A stretch of 64,000 nt of DNA from Gammaproteobacteria bacterium (lineage in GTDB: Bacteria; Pseudomonadota; Gammaproteobacteria; Pseudomonadales; Azotimanducaceae): the NCBI GenBank assembly GCA_028821405.1, contig JAPPGK010000038.1, forward strand, positions 41,088 to 105,087, in the 5' to 3' direction. A program made the position numbers and the translations under genes. A model generated the notes under the pieces. It had not been told where the DNA came from and did no database searches. It saw only the letters and a program-made list of their open reading frames with translations. Below, one piece after another: positions 44,864 through 52,861 of the stretch; position 1 is the first letter of the stretch; each line of letters starts with the position of its first letter.

Positions 44864-45173
44864 CGAGCAATGCATCGCGGCCCTTGAGCACGAAACGGGC
44901 CGCACGCGTCGCGTCCGCAAGTCGTTGGGTCGGCGTACGAGAGAGCGTACGCTCGAACATGCTGAGCGTACCGGTGTCGGGTTCGCCGAGACCGACCCGG
45001 ATTTCGAAACCGCATGCCCGGACCAGACGTTCGACCATCGCGGTCGACGGCGTTTGGCTACCCGACTCGATCCGGGCGACGGTGGATTGCGGCACCCCCG
45101 CCTGGGCCGCGAGGACGACCTGCGTGAGCCCCGCCCGCTTGCGGGCTTCGCGAACCAGGCTCTGAAGAGTCAT
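44826..45173 (-). CDS. XRE-family antitoxin-like regulator, 115 aa
   Basis: Helix-turn-helix at residues 1-55: LVREARKRAGLTQVVLAAQAGVPQSTVARIESGSQTPS. The C-terminal domain (LVRACGFEIRVGLG ... RTPTQRLADATRAARFVL) is typical of XRE partners of nucleotidyltransferase genes. ATG 45173 is chosen because a GTG/ATG at 45191 would sit inside the palindrome that is likely its operator. The partner gene downstream is split by a MITE, so the antitoxin may now be an orphan. Confidence 0.85.
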   Translation of the reverse strand: MTLQSLVREARKRAGLTQVVLAAQAGVPQSTVARIESGSQTPSTAMVERLVRACGFEIRVGLGEPDTGTLSMFERTLSRTPTQRLADATRAARFVLKGRDALLDARSRLRPSANS

Positions 45174-45182
45174 CCACCGTTT

Positions 45183-45198
45183 ATAGCGCATACGCTAT
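45183..45198. promoter_or_regulatory. perfect inverted repeat upstream of the XRE gene
   Basis: ATAGCG-CATA-CGCTAT ends 10 bases before the XRE start codon. It is symmetrical except for the 4-base centre and lies where an autorepressor would bind. It also overlaps a TATAAACG-type sequence on the minus strand that could be its -10 region. Confidence 0.6.
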
Positions 45199-45276
45199 TG
45201 AGAAATCAACGCTTGCGATCGACGGGCGTGCCGACTGCAGCGATGCAGATGCACTGGGGCGAAGCGGTTGGCACCA

Positions 45277-46440
45277 TTATTCGGCCACCAACGCCAACAC
45301 CGCCTCCGCCGCCTTAGCCGCGCCATCTTGGCGCAGTTCCTCGTGCCAATGCGCGCAACAACGCAGGTAGTCGTCGTCCGCCCGGGATCGCTCGTACTGT
45401 TCCACGAGGGCTCTCGCCATACGCGACGGTTCGGCATCCTTCTGCAGCAGTTCTGGAACCAGTTCGCGGCCGGCGAGGATATTCGGCAGGGCCACGTATG
45501 CCGATTTCTGCAGGCGCCGGACGATCCAAGCGGTCAGATTCCCCAATCGGTAGGCGACGACCATCGGCCGACGCAACAGCAGCGTCTCCAGCGTCGCCGT
45601 GCCCGATTTCGCGAGTACCAGGTTCGCGGCGGCAATCGCGGTTCGGGAATGGCCATGGATCACCTTGACGTCGAGGGCTCGTCCCACTCGGTGCGTGGCC
45701 ACGGTGTCCACAACCCGGTCGTAGACCTGCCCGGTGGGCGTCGGCAGAAGAAAGAGCGGGTCGTCGAACGTGTCCAGAAGCAAAGCGGCCGTGTCCAGAA
45801 AAAGGCCGCCGAGGAAGTCGATTTCGGACGCGCGGCTGCCCGGCAGCAGGGTCACCACGAACCGACCGCCGGCAAGCCCCAGAACGTCGCGGGCGCGGTT
45901 CCTGCCCTCTTCCGTACCATCCCCGGGCGCGATGTCGTCCGCCAGCGGATGACCCACGAAAACGGCCCTCCCGCCCCGTTCGTCGTACAAGGCCGGCTCG
46001 AACGGGAACAGGGCGAGCACCACGTCGGCCGCCTTGACGATGCGCTTGATGCGACCCTGGCGCCAAAAGTACACGGACGGGCTGACGTAGTGGGCCGTGG
46101 GTATGCCGCGATCCCGAACCCGACGCTCCAGCATCAGGTTGAAGACGTTGAAGTCGACCCCGACGACGGCATCCATGGGTTCGCCGACGAAGTGGTCGCA
46201 CAGTCGCCGAAGCAGCCGATAAAGACTCGGCAGACGCAGCAACGGATCCTTGAAGCCATTGACGGCAAGGTCGTCCAAGGGGGCCAGACCCCGCAATCCG
46301 TTGGCCAGCATGGTCTCGCCCCCAACACCCGTGAACTCGGCGTCCGGCGCCCGATCACGGATCGCCGCCATCAACCGGCCCCCGAGGATGTCACCCGACG
46401 CCTCGCCTGCGACGATCCCGATCCTCGGCTTGCGACCCAA
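45277..46440 (-). CDS. lpxB: lipid A disaccharide synthase
   Basis: 387 residues. GT19 family signatures: the N-terminal RIGIVAGEASGDILGGRLMAAI, AVVGVDFNVFNLMLERRVRDRGIPTAHYVSPSVYFWRQGRI, LPGSRASEI, and LAKSGTATLETLLLRRPMVVAYR. It joins UDP-2,3-diacyl-GlcN and lipid X to form the lipid A disaccharide. LpxB is normally next to lpxA; here a PQQ dehydrogenase and xylanase lie between them. Confidence 0.95.
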   Translation of the reverse strand: MGRKPRIGIVAGEASGDILGGRLMAAIRDRAPDAEFTGVGGETMLANGLRGLAPLDDLAVNGFKDPLLRLPSLYRLLRRLCDHFVGEPMDAVVGVDFNVFNLMLERRVRDRGIPTAHYVSPSVYFWRQGRIKRIVKAADVVLALFPFEPALYDERGGRAVFVGHPLADDIAPGDGTEEGRNRARDVLGLAGGRFVVTLLPGSRASEIDFLGGLFLDTAALLLDTFDDPLFLLPTPTGQVYDRVVDTVATHRVGRALDVKVIHGHSRTAIAAANLVLAKSGTATLETLLLRRPMVVAYRLGNLTAWIVRRLQKSAYVALPNILAGRELVPELLQKDAEPSRMARALVEQYERSRADDDYLRCCAHWHEELRQDGAAKAAEAVLALVAE

Positions 46441-46478
46441 CTTTCCCGCCTCTCAACGCAAGCTGCCCAACCCGCCGC

Positions 46479-48515
46479 TCAGTCCGGCAGGCTGAAGGCG
46501 AAGTACTCGGAACCCGACGGCGGTCCCATGCGGGCGCCTCCGGCGGCGACCACGACATACTGCTTGCCCGCCACGCTGTACACGGCGGGCGTCGAGAACC
46601 CGGCGGCCGTGAGATCCGCCTCCCAGAGGATCTCCCCGTTGTCGGAGTTGTAGGCCCGGATCTTGCGATCAGGAGTCGCGGCGATGAAGACGAGACCGGA
46701 TGCCGTAACCACCGGCCCGCCGTAGCTGACCGCGCCGAAGCCGAGGTCGGGGTGGGACGGGTAGTTGCCGAACGGTACCCGCCAGACCGTCTCGCCCGTT
46801 GCCAGGTCGATGGCGTTGAGGGTCCCCCACGGCGGCGTATTGCCCGGCAGTTCCTCGTGGTCGCGCAGATAGACATAGCAGCAATGGGCGTAGCTGATCT
46901 CCTTGGTCGGTTCGTCCTTCTTGCGGTTGGGATTCACGATGTAGCCGCGGACGCGTTCGCGTTCGAGGTCCGACAGGCGGGCGAACCCCGGCATGCGCCC
47001 GGCACCGGTCTCGATCACCTTGCCCACGTCCTGGTAGCTCATCCGCTCGAGGATTCCTTCCAGGGCGGGACCGGTCTCGGTACCCTCGAGTTCCATCCCG
47101 TGGCAGCTTCCGCAATGCGTCGCGTATGTCCCGTAGGCGCTGAAGCCGGCCGGAATCTCGGTCAGATTGAGGATGCCGGCCACGTCGTTGGCGTTGACAA
47201 TCAGGCGGTTGGTGGCCGGGTCGAATGCCGAGCCGCCCCACTCCGCGCCGCCGTCGTACCACGGATAGAACAGCACCGTTCCCACCCTCGGCGGCGCCCA
47301 CTTGCGCAGGTCCCAGTCCTTGATCTTCTCGCGCACGCTGGCCGTGGCTTCCGGCGTGCGATCGGTGATCTCGAACTCCTGCCGGCTGATGGTGACCGTC
47401 GAGACCGGCTGCAGGGGCGCAGGCATCTCCCCGGGAAGCGTGCTCGGGAGCGTCGACTCGTACTCGATGGGATACATCAGTTCGCCGGTCTCCCGGTCGA
47501 ACGCATAGAGATGACCCGACTTGGTCGTGAGCGCCACGGCGTCGATGGTCCGGCCGTCGCGTTCGAGCCGGACCAGCGTTGGGGGCGAGGGGTTGTCGCG
47601 GTCCCAGAGGTCGTGGCGGATCACCTGGTAGTGCCAGATCCGCTCACCCGTGCGGGCATCGATGGCAACGAGGGAGTTCGCGAAGAGGTTGTCGCCCAAC
47701 CGGCTCGCGCCGTAGAAATCCGGCGTGGCCGAGCCGGTGGGGGCGAACAGGATGCCGCGCGCCTCGTCCAGCGCCATGCCGGTCCATACGTTGGCCCCGC
47801 CCGCCTTTTCCAGCGCCCCGGGCGCCCACGTCTCGGCGCCCGGGTCGCCGGGCTTCGGAATCGTATCGAACTGCCAGACCAGGCTGCCGTCCATGGCACT
47901 GAATGCCCGAACCGAGCCCGGATAGGCGTCGGCGTTCTCGGTGGTGGTGAAGCCGAGGATGAGCTTGTCTTCGAACACGACCCCCGGCGCCGTAACCGAG
48001 AGATAGCCGGTGCGCTCCACGTCCGTTGGCGTGACGTCCACGCGTCCTTCCTCGCCGAAGGCCGCCGCCGGCTTACCGTCGGCGGCGTTCAGACCGATCA
48101 GCGTCTTGCCGGCGTTGTAGAAGATGCGCTGTTCCTCGCCGCGCTCCCAGTACATCAGGCCCCGCTGGGCGCCCCCGAGTTCCGGGTCAAAACGCCAGAG
48201 CTCCTCGCCGGTGGCGGCGTTCAAGGCAAACGCTACGAGTTGCGGCGAGAGGCCGTAGAGCACGCCATCGACGACCAGCGGGCTGGTGTACATCGTGCCC
48301 GCCGGCTCGCCGGACCGGTACACCCAGGCTTCGACCAACTGACCAACGTTGTCCCGGTTGATCTGGGTCAGCGGCGAGTAGTGCTGGCGGCCGGAATCGC
48401 CCAGGTAGACGGCCCAGTCCTGGTCGCCACCCGATGCCGGTCCATCGGGCGGTGGCGTACAGGCGTATACGAACAGCATCAGGGCCGGCAAGGCGACCCG
48501 GTGGGCGTGACGCAT
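46479..48515 (-). CDS. PQQ-dependent quinoprotein dehydrogenase with embedded cytochrome c, lipoprotein, 678 aa
   Basis: A lipobox (LMLFVYAC, Cys near 19) anchors the protein. The eight-bladed PQQ propeller follows, with tryptophan-docking repeats such as GEELWRFDP, ERIWHYQVIRHDLWD, ATGETVWRVPFG and GEILWEADL. A c-type haem motif HCGSCHG lies within the chain near residue 470. The AEWGGSAFDPATNRLIVNANDVAGILNLTE region matches glucose or related membrane quinoprotein dehydrogenases. It oxidises an alcohol or sugar in the periplasm. ATG 48515 has a GA-rich ribosome site. Divergent from the xylanase at 48620. Confidence 0.9.
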   Translation of the reverse strand: MRHAHRVALPALMLFVYACTPPPDGPASGGDQDWAVYLGDSGRQHYSPLTQINRDNVGQLVEAWVYRSGEPAGTMYTSPLVVDGVLYGLSPQLVAFALNAATGEELWRFDPELGGAQRGLMYWERGEEQRIFYNAGKTLIGLNAADGKPAAAFGEEGRVDVTPTDVERTGYLSVTAPGVVFEDKLILGFTTTENADAYPGSVRAFSAMDGSLVWQFDTIPKPGDPGAETWAPGALEKAGGANVWTGMALDEARGILFAPTGSATPDFYGASRLGDNLFANSLVAIDARTGERIWHYQVIRHDLWDRDNPSPPTLVRLERDGRTIDAVALTTKSGHLYAFDRETGELMYPIEYESTLPSTLPGEMPAPLQPVSTVTISRQEFEITDRTPEATASVREKIKDWDLRKWAPPRVGTVLFYPWYDGGAEWGGSAFDPATNRLIVNANDVAGILNLTEIPAGFSAYGTYATHCGSCHGMELEGTETGPALEGILERMSYQDVGKVIETGAGRMPGFARLSDLERERVRGYIVNPNRKKDEPTKEISYAHCCYVYLRDHEELPGNTPPWGTLNAIDLATGETVWRVPFGNYPSHPDLGFGAVSYGGPVVTASGLVFIAATPDRKIRAYNSDNGEILWEADLTAAGFSTPAVYSVAGKQYVVVAAGGARMGPPSGSEYFAFSLPD

Positions 48516-48619
48516 GTATTGTCCCCCTCGGTTGCGCCCGACCGTAAGGAAAAAGGCGATGTCGCGCAAATCGGGCCCACGCTATGCTGGCGGCTTCTTC
48601 ACCCGAGGCCACCGATCCG

Positions 48620-49672
48620 ATGCGACTGCCGCCATTCGAACTCCTGCTTGGCCTACTCCTGCTTGGGACACTCAATGCCTCAGCGGATACCCCGCTCAAG
48701 GAGACCTACGCCGAATCGTTCGAGGTGGGTGTCGCCGTCCAGGCCGCGCAACTCGACCGCGCGCCCGAGAGCAGGCTCATAACCCGGCATTTCGGCATGG
48801 TGGTCGCCGAATACCAGATGAAGGCCAATGTCATCGCCCCCCGGGAAGGTGAGTACGACTGGTCGGCGGCGGATGCCATCGTCGCCTTCGCCGAGGCGAA
48901 CGGCATGCGCGTCCGGGGACATGCCCTCCTCTGGCACCAGTCGACGCCCGACTGGTTCCTAGCGGGCGGCGACCCGGCGGCCATCCGTGCGCGGCTCGAA
49001 ACCTATGTCCATGACGTGGTAAGCCGCTACCGGGGCCGAGTCTTCGCTTGGGATGTGGTCAACGAGCCGGTAGGCGACGGCGAGGGGCCCTACCGGGACA
49101 ACGCCTGGTACCGGGCCGTGGGAAAGGCCTATATCGACTGGGCGTTCCACGCCGCCAGGGAAGCCGACCCGGACTGCCTCCTGTTCCTGAACGACTACGG
49201 CACCGAGCGCAAGGCCAAGCTCGAGCGGGTCATGGGCGTCGTGGCGGATCTCCTCGACCGCAGCGTCCCGGTGGACGGCGTCGGGCATCAGTTCCACCTC
49301 GGCCGGCGGCAAACCATGGACGGCATCCACGAGGCACTCGACGCGGTGGCGGATGCGGGCCTGGTGAGCCACATCACCGAACTCGACATCTCCGCGTACA
49401 ACGACCCCGGCTCCTGTTTCGTCAACCGCACCGGGTGCGAACCGGAACTCCTTGACGATGAAATCGCCGGTTTCCTGGCGGAGCAGGCGGACCTCTACCA
49501 TGCCGTGTTCGAAGCAGCGCGGATCCGCCCCAGCGTCAGTGCCGTACTGACATGGGGATTGCACGACGGCCAGTCCTGGCTCAACAACTTCCCCCTTCGG
49601 CGCACGAACCACCCGCTCCTGTTCGACCGCAGTCTCAAACCGAAGCCGGCGTTGCAGGGCTTAGTGGACTGA
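48620..49672 (+). CDS. GH10 endo-beta-1,4-xylanase-like, 350 aa
   Basis: An N-terminal signal peptide (LLLGLLLLGTLNASA) is followed by a TIM-barrel: VVAEYQMKANVIAPREGEYDWSAADAIVAFA, RGHALLWHQSTPDWF, the acid/base Glu in WDVVNEPV, and the nucleophile Glu in HITELDISAY. The Trp of SVSAVLTWGLHDGQSWLNNFP is the usual late barrel motif. It cleaves xylan or related beta-glycans outside the cytoplasm. ATG 48620 is preferred over the upstream start that adds residues before the signal. It forms a divergent pair with the PQQ dehydrogenase. Confidence 0.9.
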   Translation: MRLPPFELLLGLLLLGTLNASADTPLKETYAESFEVGVAVQAAQLDRAPESRLITRHFGMVVAEYQMKANVIAPREGEYDWSAADAIVAFAEANGMRVRGHALLWHQSTPDWFLAGGDPAAIRARLETYVHDVVSRYRGRVFAWDVVNEPVGDGEGPYRDNAWYRAVGKAYIDWAFHAAREADPDCLLFLNDYGTERKAKLERVMGVVADLLDRSVPVDGVGHQFHLGRRQTMDGIHEALDAVADAGLVSHITELDISAYNDPGSCFVNRTGCEPELLDDEIAGFLAEQADLYHAVFEAARIRPSVSAVLTWGLHDGQSWLNNFPLRRTNHPLLFDRSLKPKPALQGLVD

Positions 49673-49848
49673 ACGTCGTTTCATCGGCATGACCTGGACG
49701 CACCGCGTGGAAATATTCGACCCCCGCAGTCGTGCAGAGGGACGGCAACGTTCCCTGTCCCGACGCCCACAGCGAGTACCCGTGGCGAACGGTCGAGTCA
49801 AGCGCCACGGTTGAGTCGATCGACGCAGTTGCAAAGCGCTAGCCCGAC

Positions 49849-49874
49849 GGGCGACGACAAGCGTCGCCCCTACC
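49849..49874. repeat. REP-like hairpin downstream of xylanase and fabZ-lpxA
   Basis: GGGCGACG-ACAAG-CGTCGCCC followed by CTACC; an 8-bp perfect stem with a 5-base loop. It lies in the convergent gap between the xylanase gene and fabZ-lpxA, and could act as a bidirectional terminator. Confidence 0.7.
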
Positions 49875-49882
49875 AGACGCGG

Positions 49883-51109
49883 TTACAGCCGGCGCCGCTC
49901 GCGGATAATGCCGTGTTCCGATTTCTCGATGGAATCGACGAAGCAACGGACCTCGGAATACACCTCGGCCGGCGCCTGCAGTTCGTCCAATGCCTCTCTT
50001 AGCGTCAAACCGCGCCGGTATACGGTGTTGTAGGCGTCCTGGAGCGCTTTCTTGACGTTTTCGTCGAGCCCCAATCGCCGTAGCCGCTCACCGTTCAAAC
50101 CGACCGCCCCGGCTGGGTTTCCGTCTGCGGCGACGTAGGCGGGTACGTCCTTGGTGACCAGCGACATGGCACTCACGAACGAATAGGGCCCGATGCTGCG
50201 GAACTGCGGAACACCGACGTAGCCGGAAAGCACGGCTTCATCGCCGACCGTGACGTGGCCGGCGACGGAGGCGTTGTTGGCCATGACGATCCGGTCGCCA
50301 ACCACGCAGTCATGGCCGATGTGGACATAGGCCATGAACAGGTTGTTGTTGCCCACCACGGTCCGGCTGCGGTCGGTGGCGAGGCCGCGATGGATCGTGA
50401 CGCCCTCCCGGATGACGTTGTTGTCGCCAATGGTGAGCGTGGTCGGCTCGCCCTTGTAGGCGAATGCCGGCGAGCCCTCGCCCACCGTCGAATACTGAAA
50501 GATCTTGTTGCCGCGACCGAGGACGGTGGGTCCCCGCAGGACCACGTGGGCGCCGATCTCGCAGTCGTCGCCCACGACCACGTCCGGACCGATGATCGAC
50601 CAAGGACCGATCGAGACGTTCTCGCCGAGTTTCGCGCCGGGATCGACCATCGCACGTTCGTCGACCAGTCGCACCGCCTTGCGCTCGACGCACATCAACG
50701 TGACCGAGCAGGCCAGTTCGCCATCGACCCGCGCTTCGCAGTCGAATTTCATGAGCGCTCGCCGCTCGCTCACGATGCTGCCGCGCAGTTCGAGCACGTC
50801 GCCGGGACGCACCGGGCGTTTGAAGCGCGCCTTGTCGATGCCCGCCAGGTAGTGCAGATAGCCCTCGGAAGGACTGCGGCCGCGGGACTGGAACGCGAGG
50901 ATGCAGCAAAGCTGGGCCAGGGCTTCGACCACCAGCACGCCGGGCATGATCGGATTGCCCGGGAAGTGGCCCTGCAGGTAGGGCTCGTTGGCGGATACGT
51001 TCTTGCGGCCGACGATGCACTCGCCGTCGATTTCGTCCACCCGATCGACCAAGAGGAAGGGATACCGGTGCGGCAGGAACTTGAAGATCTCGTCGATGTC
51101 GAGTGACAC
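49883..51109 (-). CDS. fabZ-lpxA: FabZ-LpxA fusion protein, 408 aa
   Basis: One continuous frame. Residues 1-about 142 are FabZ, the 3-hydroxyacyl-ACP dehydratase, with FLPHRYPFLLVDRV, HFPGNPIMPGVLVVEALAQ (catalytic His48 and Glu62). Residues about 148-408 are LpxA, UDP-GlcNAc acyltransferase, with hexapeptide repeats, TIHRG and the catalytic His265 in HIGHDC. There is almost no linker. Both use 3-hydroxyacyl-ACP: LpxA spends it on lipid A, FabZ on fatty acids. The order lpxD-fabZ-lpxA is classical, so this arose by loss of the fabZ stop. LpxA is trimeric and FabZ hexameric, which may be compatible. Confidence 0.93.
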   Translation of the reverse strand: MSLDIDEIFKFLPHRYPFLLVDRVDEIDGECIVGRKNVSANEPYLQGHFPGNPIMPGVLVVEALAQLCCILAFQSRGRSPSEGYLHYLAGIDKARFKRPVRPGDVLELRGSIVSERRALMKFDCEARVDGELACSVTLMCVERKAVRLVDERAMVDPGAKLGENVSIGPWSIIGPDVVVGDDCEIGAHVVLRGPTVLGRGNKIFQYSTVGEGSPAFAYKGEPTTLTIGDNNVIREGVTIHRGLATDRSRTVVGNNNLFMAYVHIGHDCVVGDRIVMANNASVAGHVTVGDEAVLSGYVGVPQFRSIGPYSFVSAMSLVTKDVPAYVAADGNPAGAVGLNGERLRRLGLDENVKKALQDAYNTVYRRGLTLREALDELQAPAEVYSEVRCFVDSIEKSEHGIIRERRRL

Positions 51110-51137
51110 TTGGTTCGTCCCCTTATGCCAGTCAAGG

Positions 51138-51155
51138 GTCGCCCTTAGGGGCGAC
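51138..51155. repeat. REP-like hairpin overlapping the lpxD stop codon
   Basis: GTCGCCC-TTAG-GGGCGAC, a 7-bp perfect stem; the lpxD stop lies in its loop. A hairpin inside an operon between lpxD and fabZ-lpxA could modulate transcript stability. Confidence 0.65.
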
Positions 51156-52182
51156 GCTCCTTTTCGAGACGCGCCAAGCGTTTGGCGATGTCGTCAAGCT
51201 CCGCGAAGCGGACCGCGTTGCGCCGCCATCGCTGCACCGTATTATGCAAGACACTGCCGGCATAGACACCCGGCGTGTCGATGGAGCGGCTGACGGTGGT
51301 CACCGACGCGACCTGCACGTGGTCGCAGATGGTGACCGGCTGGTCTCCCGCGACCCCCGCCCCGCCGGCGAATACGCAGTGCCGACCGATCTTCGTACTG
51401 CCGACGATCCCGACCCGACCGCAGATCAGGGTGTGTTCGCCGATATCGCAGTTGTGGCCGATCTGGACCTGGTTGTCGATCTTCACGCCATCGCGCACAA
51501 CCGTGTCGGTGATGGCACCCCGGTCGATGGTCGAACAGGCGCCGACGACAACATCGTCGCCCAAGGTCACCCCGCCGAGCTGGGCGATGGCGACCCATTG
51601 GCCACCCGGGTCGGGGGCGAACCCGAAGCCGTCCGCGCCGATCACCGCGCCACTGTGGATCACGCAGCGTTCACCGACCGTCACGCCGTGATAGAGCGTG
51701 GCGTTGGGATGGACGACGGAATCGGCGCCGATGCGTGTACCCTCGCCCACCCAAGCGCCGGCGCCAATCTCGACCCTCGGAGCCAACACGACATCGGCGG
51801 CGATACAAGCGTGGGCACCCACGGCCACCGAGGGATCAAGTTCCGCACAAGGGTGGACGGTTGCGGTGGCATCGATGCCCGCCCGGAGCCGTGGCGCGTC
51901 GTCGAATAGTTGGGAAACCAAGGCGAACGCCAGGTAGGGGTCCGGCACCACCACCGCGGTCGCCGGGCAATCGTCTGCGTCGGCCCTTCGCAACAGCACC
52001 GCCGATGCGTTGGTTTCCGGTAGGAAACGCCGGTAGGCAGCGCTCGAAAGGTGGGTGACCTGGCCGGCCACCGCCGTATCGATGGCGCCCAAGCCCGAGA
52101 TCACGACATCGCCGTCCCCGCGGACATCCACATCACCGGCGACCCCGGCGATCACCCTGGCGATATCGTTGACGGTCGGCAC
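51145..52182 (-). CDS. lpxD: UDP-3-O-(3-hydroxyacyl)glucosamine N-acyltransferase
   Basis: 345 residues. The N-terminal uridine-binding domain (DVVISGLGAIDTAVAGQVTHLS) is followed by a left-handed beta-helix and the catalytic-His segment VQIGHNCDIG near 245, then FAGGAGVAGDQPVTI. It performs the third step of lipid A synthesis. Downstream fabZ-lpxA starts 35 bases later, across a REP-like hairpin that overlaps the lpxD stop codon. Confidence 0.95.
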   Translation of the reverse strand: MPTVNDIARVIAGVAGDVDVRGDGDVVISGLGAIDTAVAGQVTHLSSAAYRRFLPETNASAVLLRRADADDCPATAVVVPDPYLAFALVSQLFDDAPRLRAGIDATATVHPCAELDPSVAVGAHACIAADVVLAPRVEIGAGAWVGEGTRIGADSVVHPNATLYHGVTVGERCVIHSGAVIGADGFGFAPDPGGQWVAIAQLGGVTLGDDVVVGACSTIDRGAITDTVVRDGVKIDNQVQIGHNCDIGEHTLICGRVGIVGSTKIGRHCVFAGGAGVAGDQPVTICDHVQVASVTTVSRSIDTPGVYAGSVLHNTVQRWRRNAVRFAELDDIAKRLARLEKERRP

Positions 52183-52237
52183 GCGAGGCGCTATGTCGTG
52201 AGACCCGTTTGGGTTCCCAAACGGGCGGGCTCAACCG

Positions 52238-52777
52238 CTAGCCGTCCGCCTCCCCTTGCTGTTCGGCGTAGCGTTCGTTGAGCTTCTCGGTCACCTTGGC
52301 GGTGATGTCGTGCTTCATGTTGGCGAATAGCAGCGTCCGCCGATCGTAGACGAAGTCATAGCGTTCGATCTCGATGAGATCGTTGACGACCGCCCGCAGT
52401 TTGGGAGTCATCTTCTGGAAGAACTCGGTTTGCCGGTCATTGAGATCCTTCTGAAACCGCTTGCCGTGCAACTCGAGGTCGAGCGCTTTGTTCTCCTTCT
52501 CTTTGCGAACCTCGGCCAATTCGGATTCGGACATCACGTCACCCTCGTCGGCCTCGCGCTTCTGAAGGGCCGCGATCTCCTCCTGCAGCGTCTGCAACGC
52601 GGCCTGCTCGTCCGCGAACTCTTCCTCGAGTGCCGCGTTGAAGACCTTGAACTCTTCGCTTTGTCCGATGGCCAAGTCCGCGTTCAAGACGGCGATCTTC
52701 AACTGCGCGGCGGCTTCTTCCGCCACCGCCGTCAACCCGGCGAACGCGAGCACCGCGGCAAATGTCATCAACCTCAT
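52238..52777 (-). CDS. skp: Skp/OmpH periplasmic chaperone
   Basis: 179 residues: signal peptide (MRLMTFAAVLAFAGLTAVAEEAAA), the strand-forming LKIAVLNADLAIGQSEE, then a long coiled coil (EEEFADEQAALQTLQEEIAALQKREADEG ... FQKDLNDRQTEFFQKMTPKL). A trimeric chaperone that carries outer-membrane proteins to BamA. It follows bamA and precedes lpxD, as in most gammaproteobacteria. Confidence 0.93.
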   Translation of the reverse strand: MRLMTFAAVLAFAGLTAVAEEAAAQLKIAVLNADLAIGQSEEFKVFNAALEEEFADEQAALQTLQEEIAALQKREADEGDVMSESELAEVRKEKENKALDLELHGKRFQKDLNDRQTEFFQKMTPKLRAVVNDLIEIERYDFVYDRRTLLFANMKHDITAKVTEKLNERYAEQQGEADG

Positions 52778-52861
52778 CGCTTCAAACCCCTATCCGGTTC
52801 CTCATACCCGTACCCGCTGCTCCGCGGTGCCAAGCGGCGCATTATACCCGCGCGGGAATCC

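Noticed and set aside
46752..48782. 676-codon plus-strand frame opposite the PQQ dehydrogenase
   Set aside because: The minus-strand gene has the lipobox, propeller repeats and haem motif; the plus frame has none.
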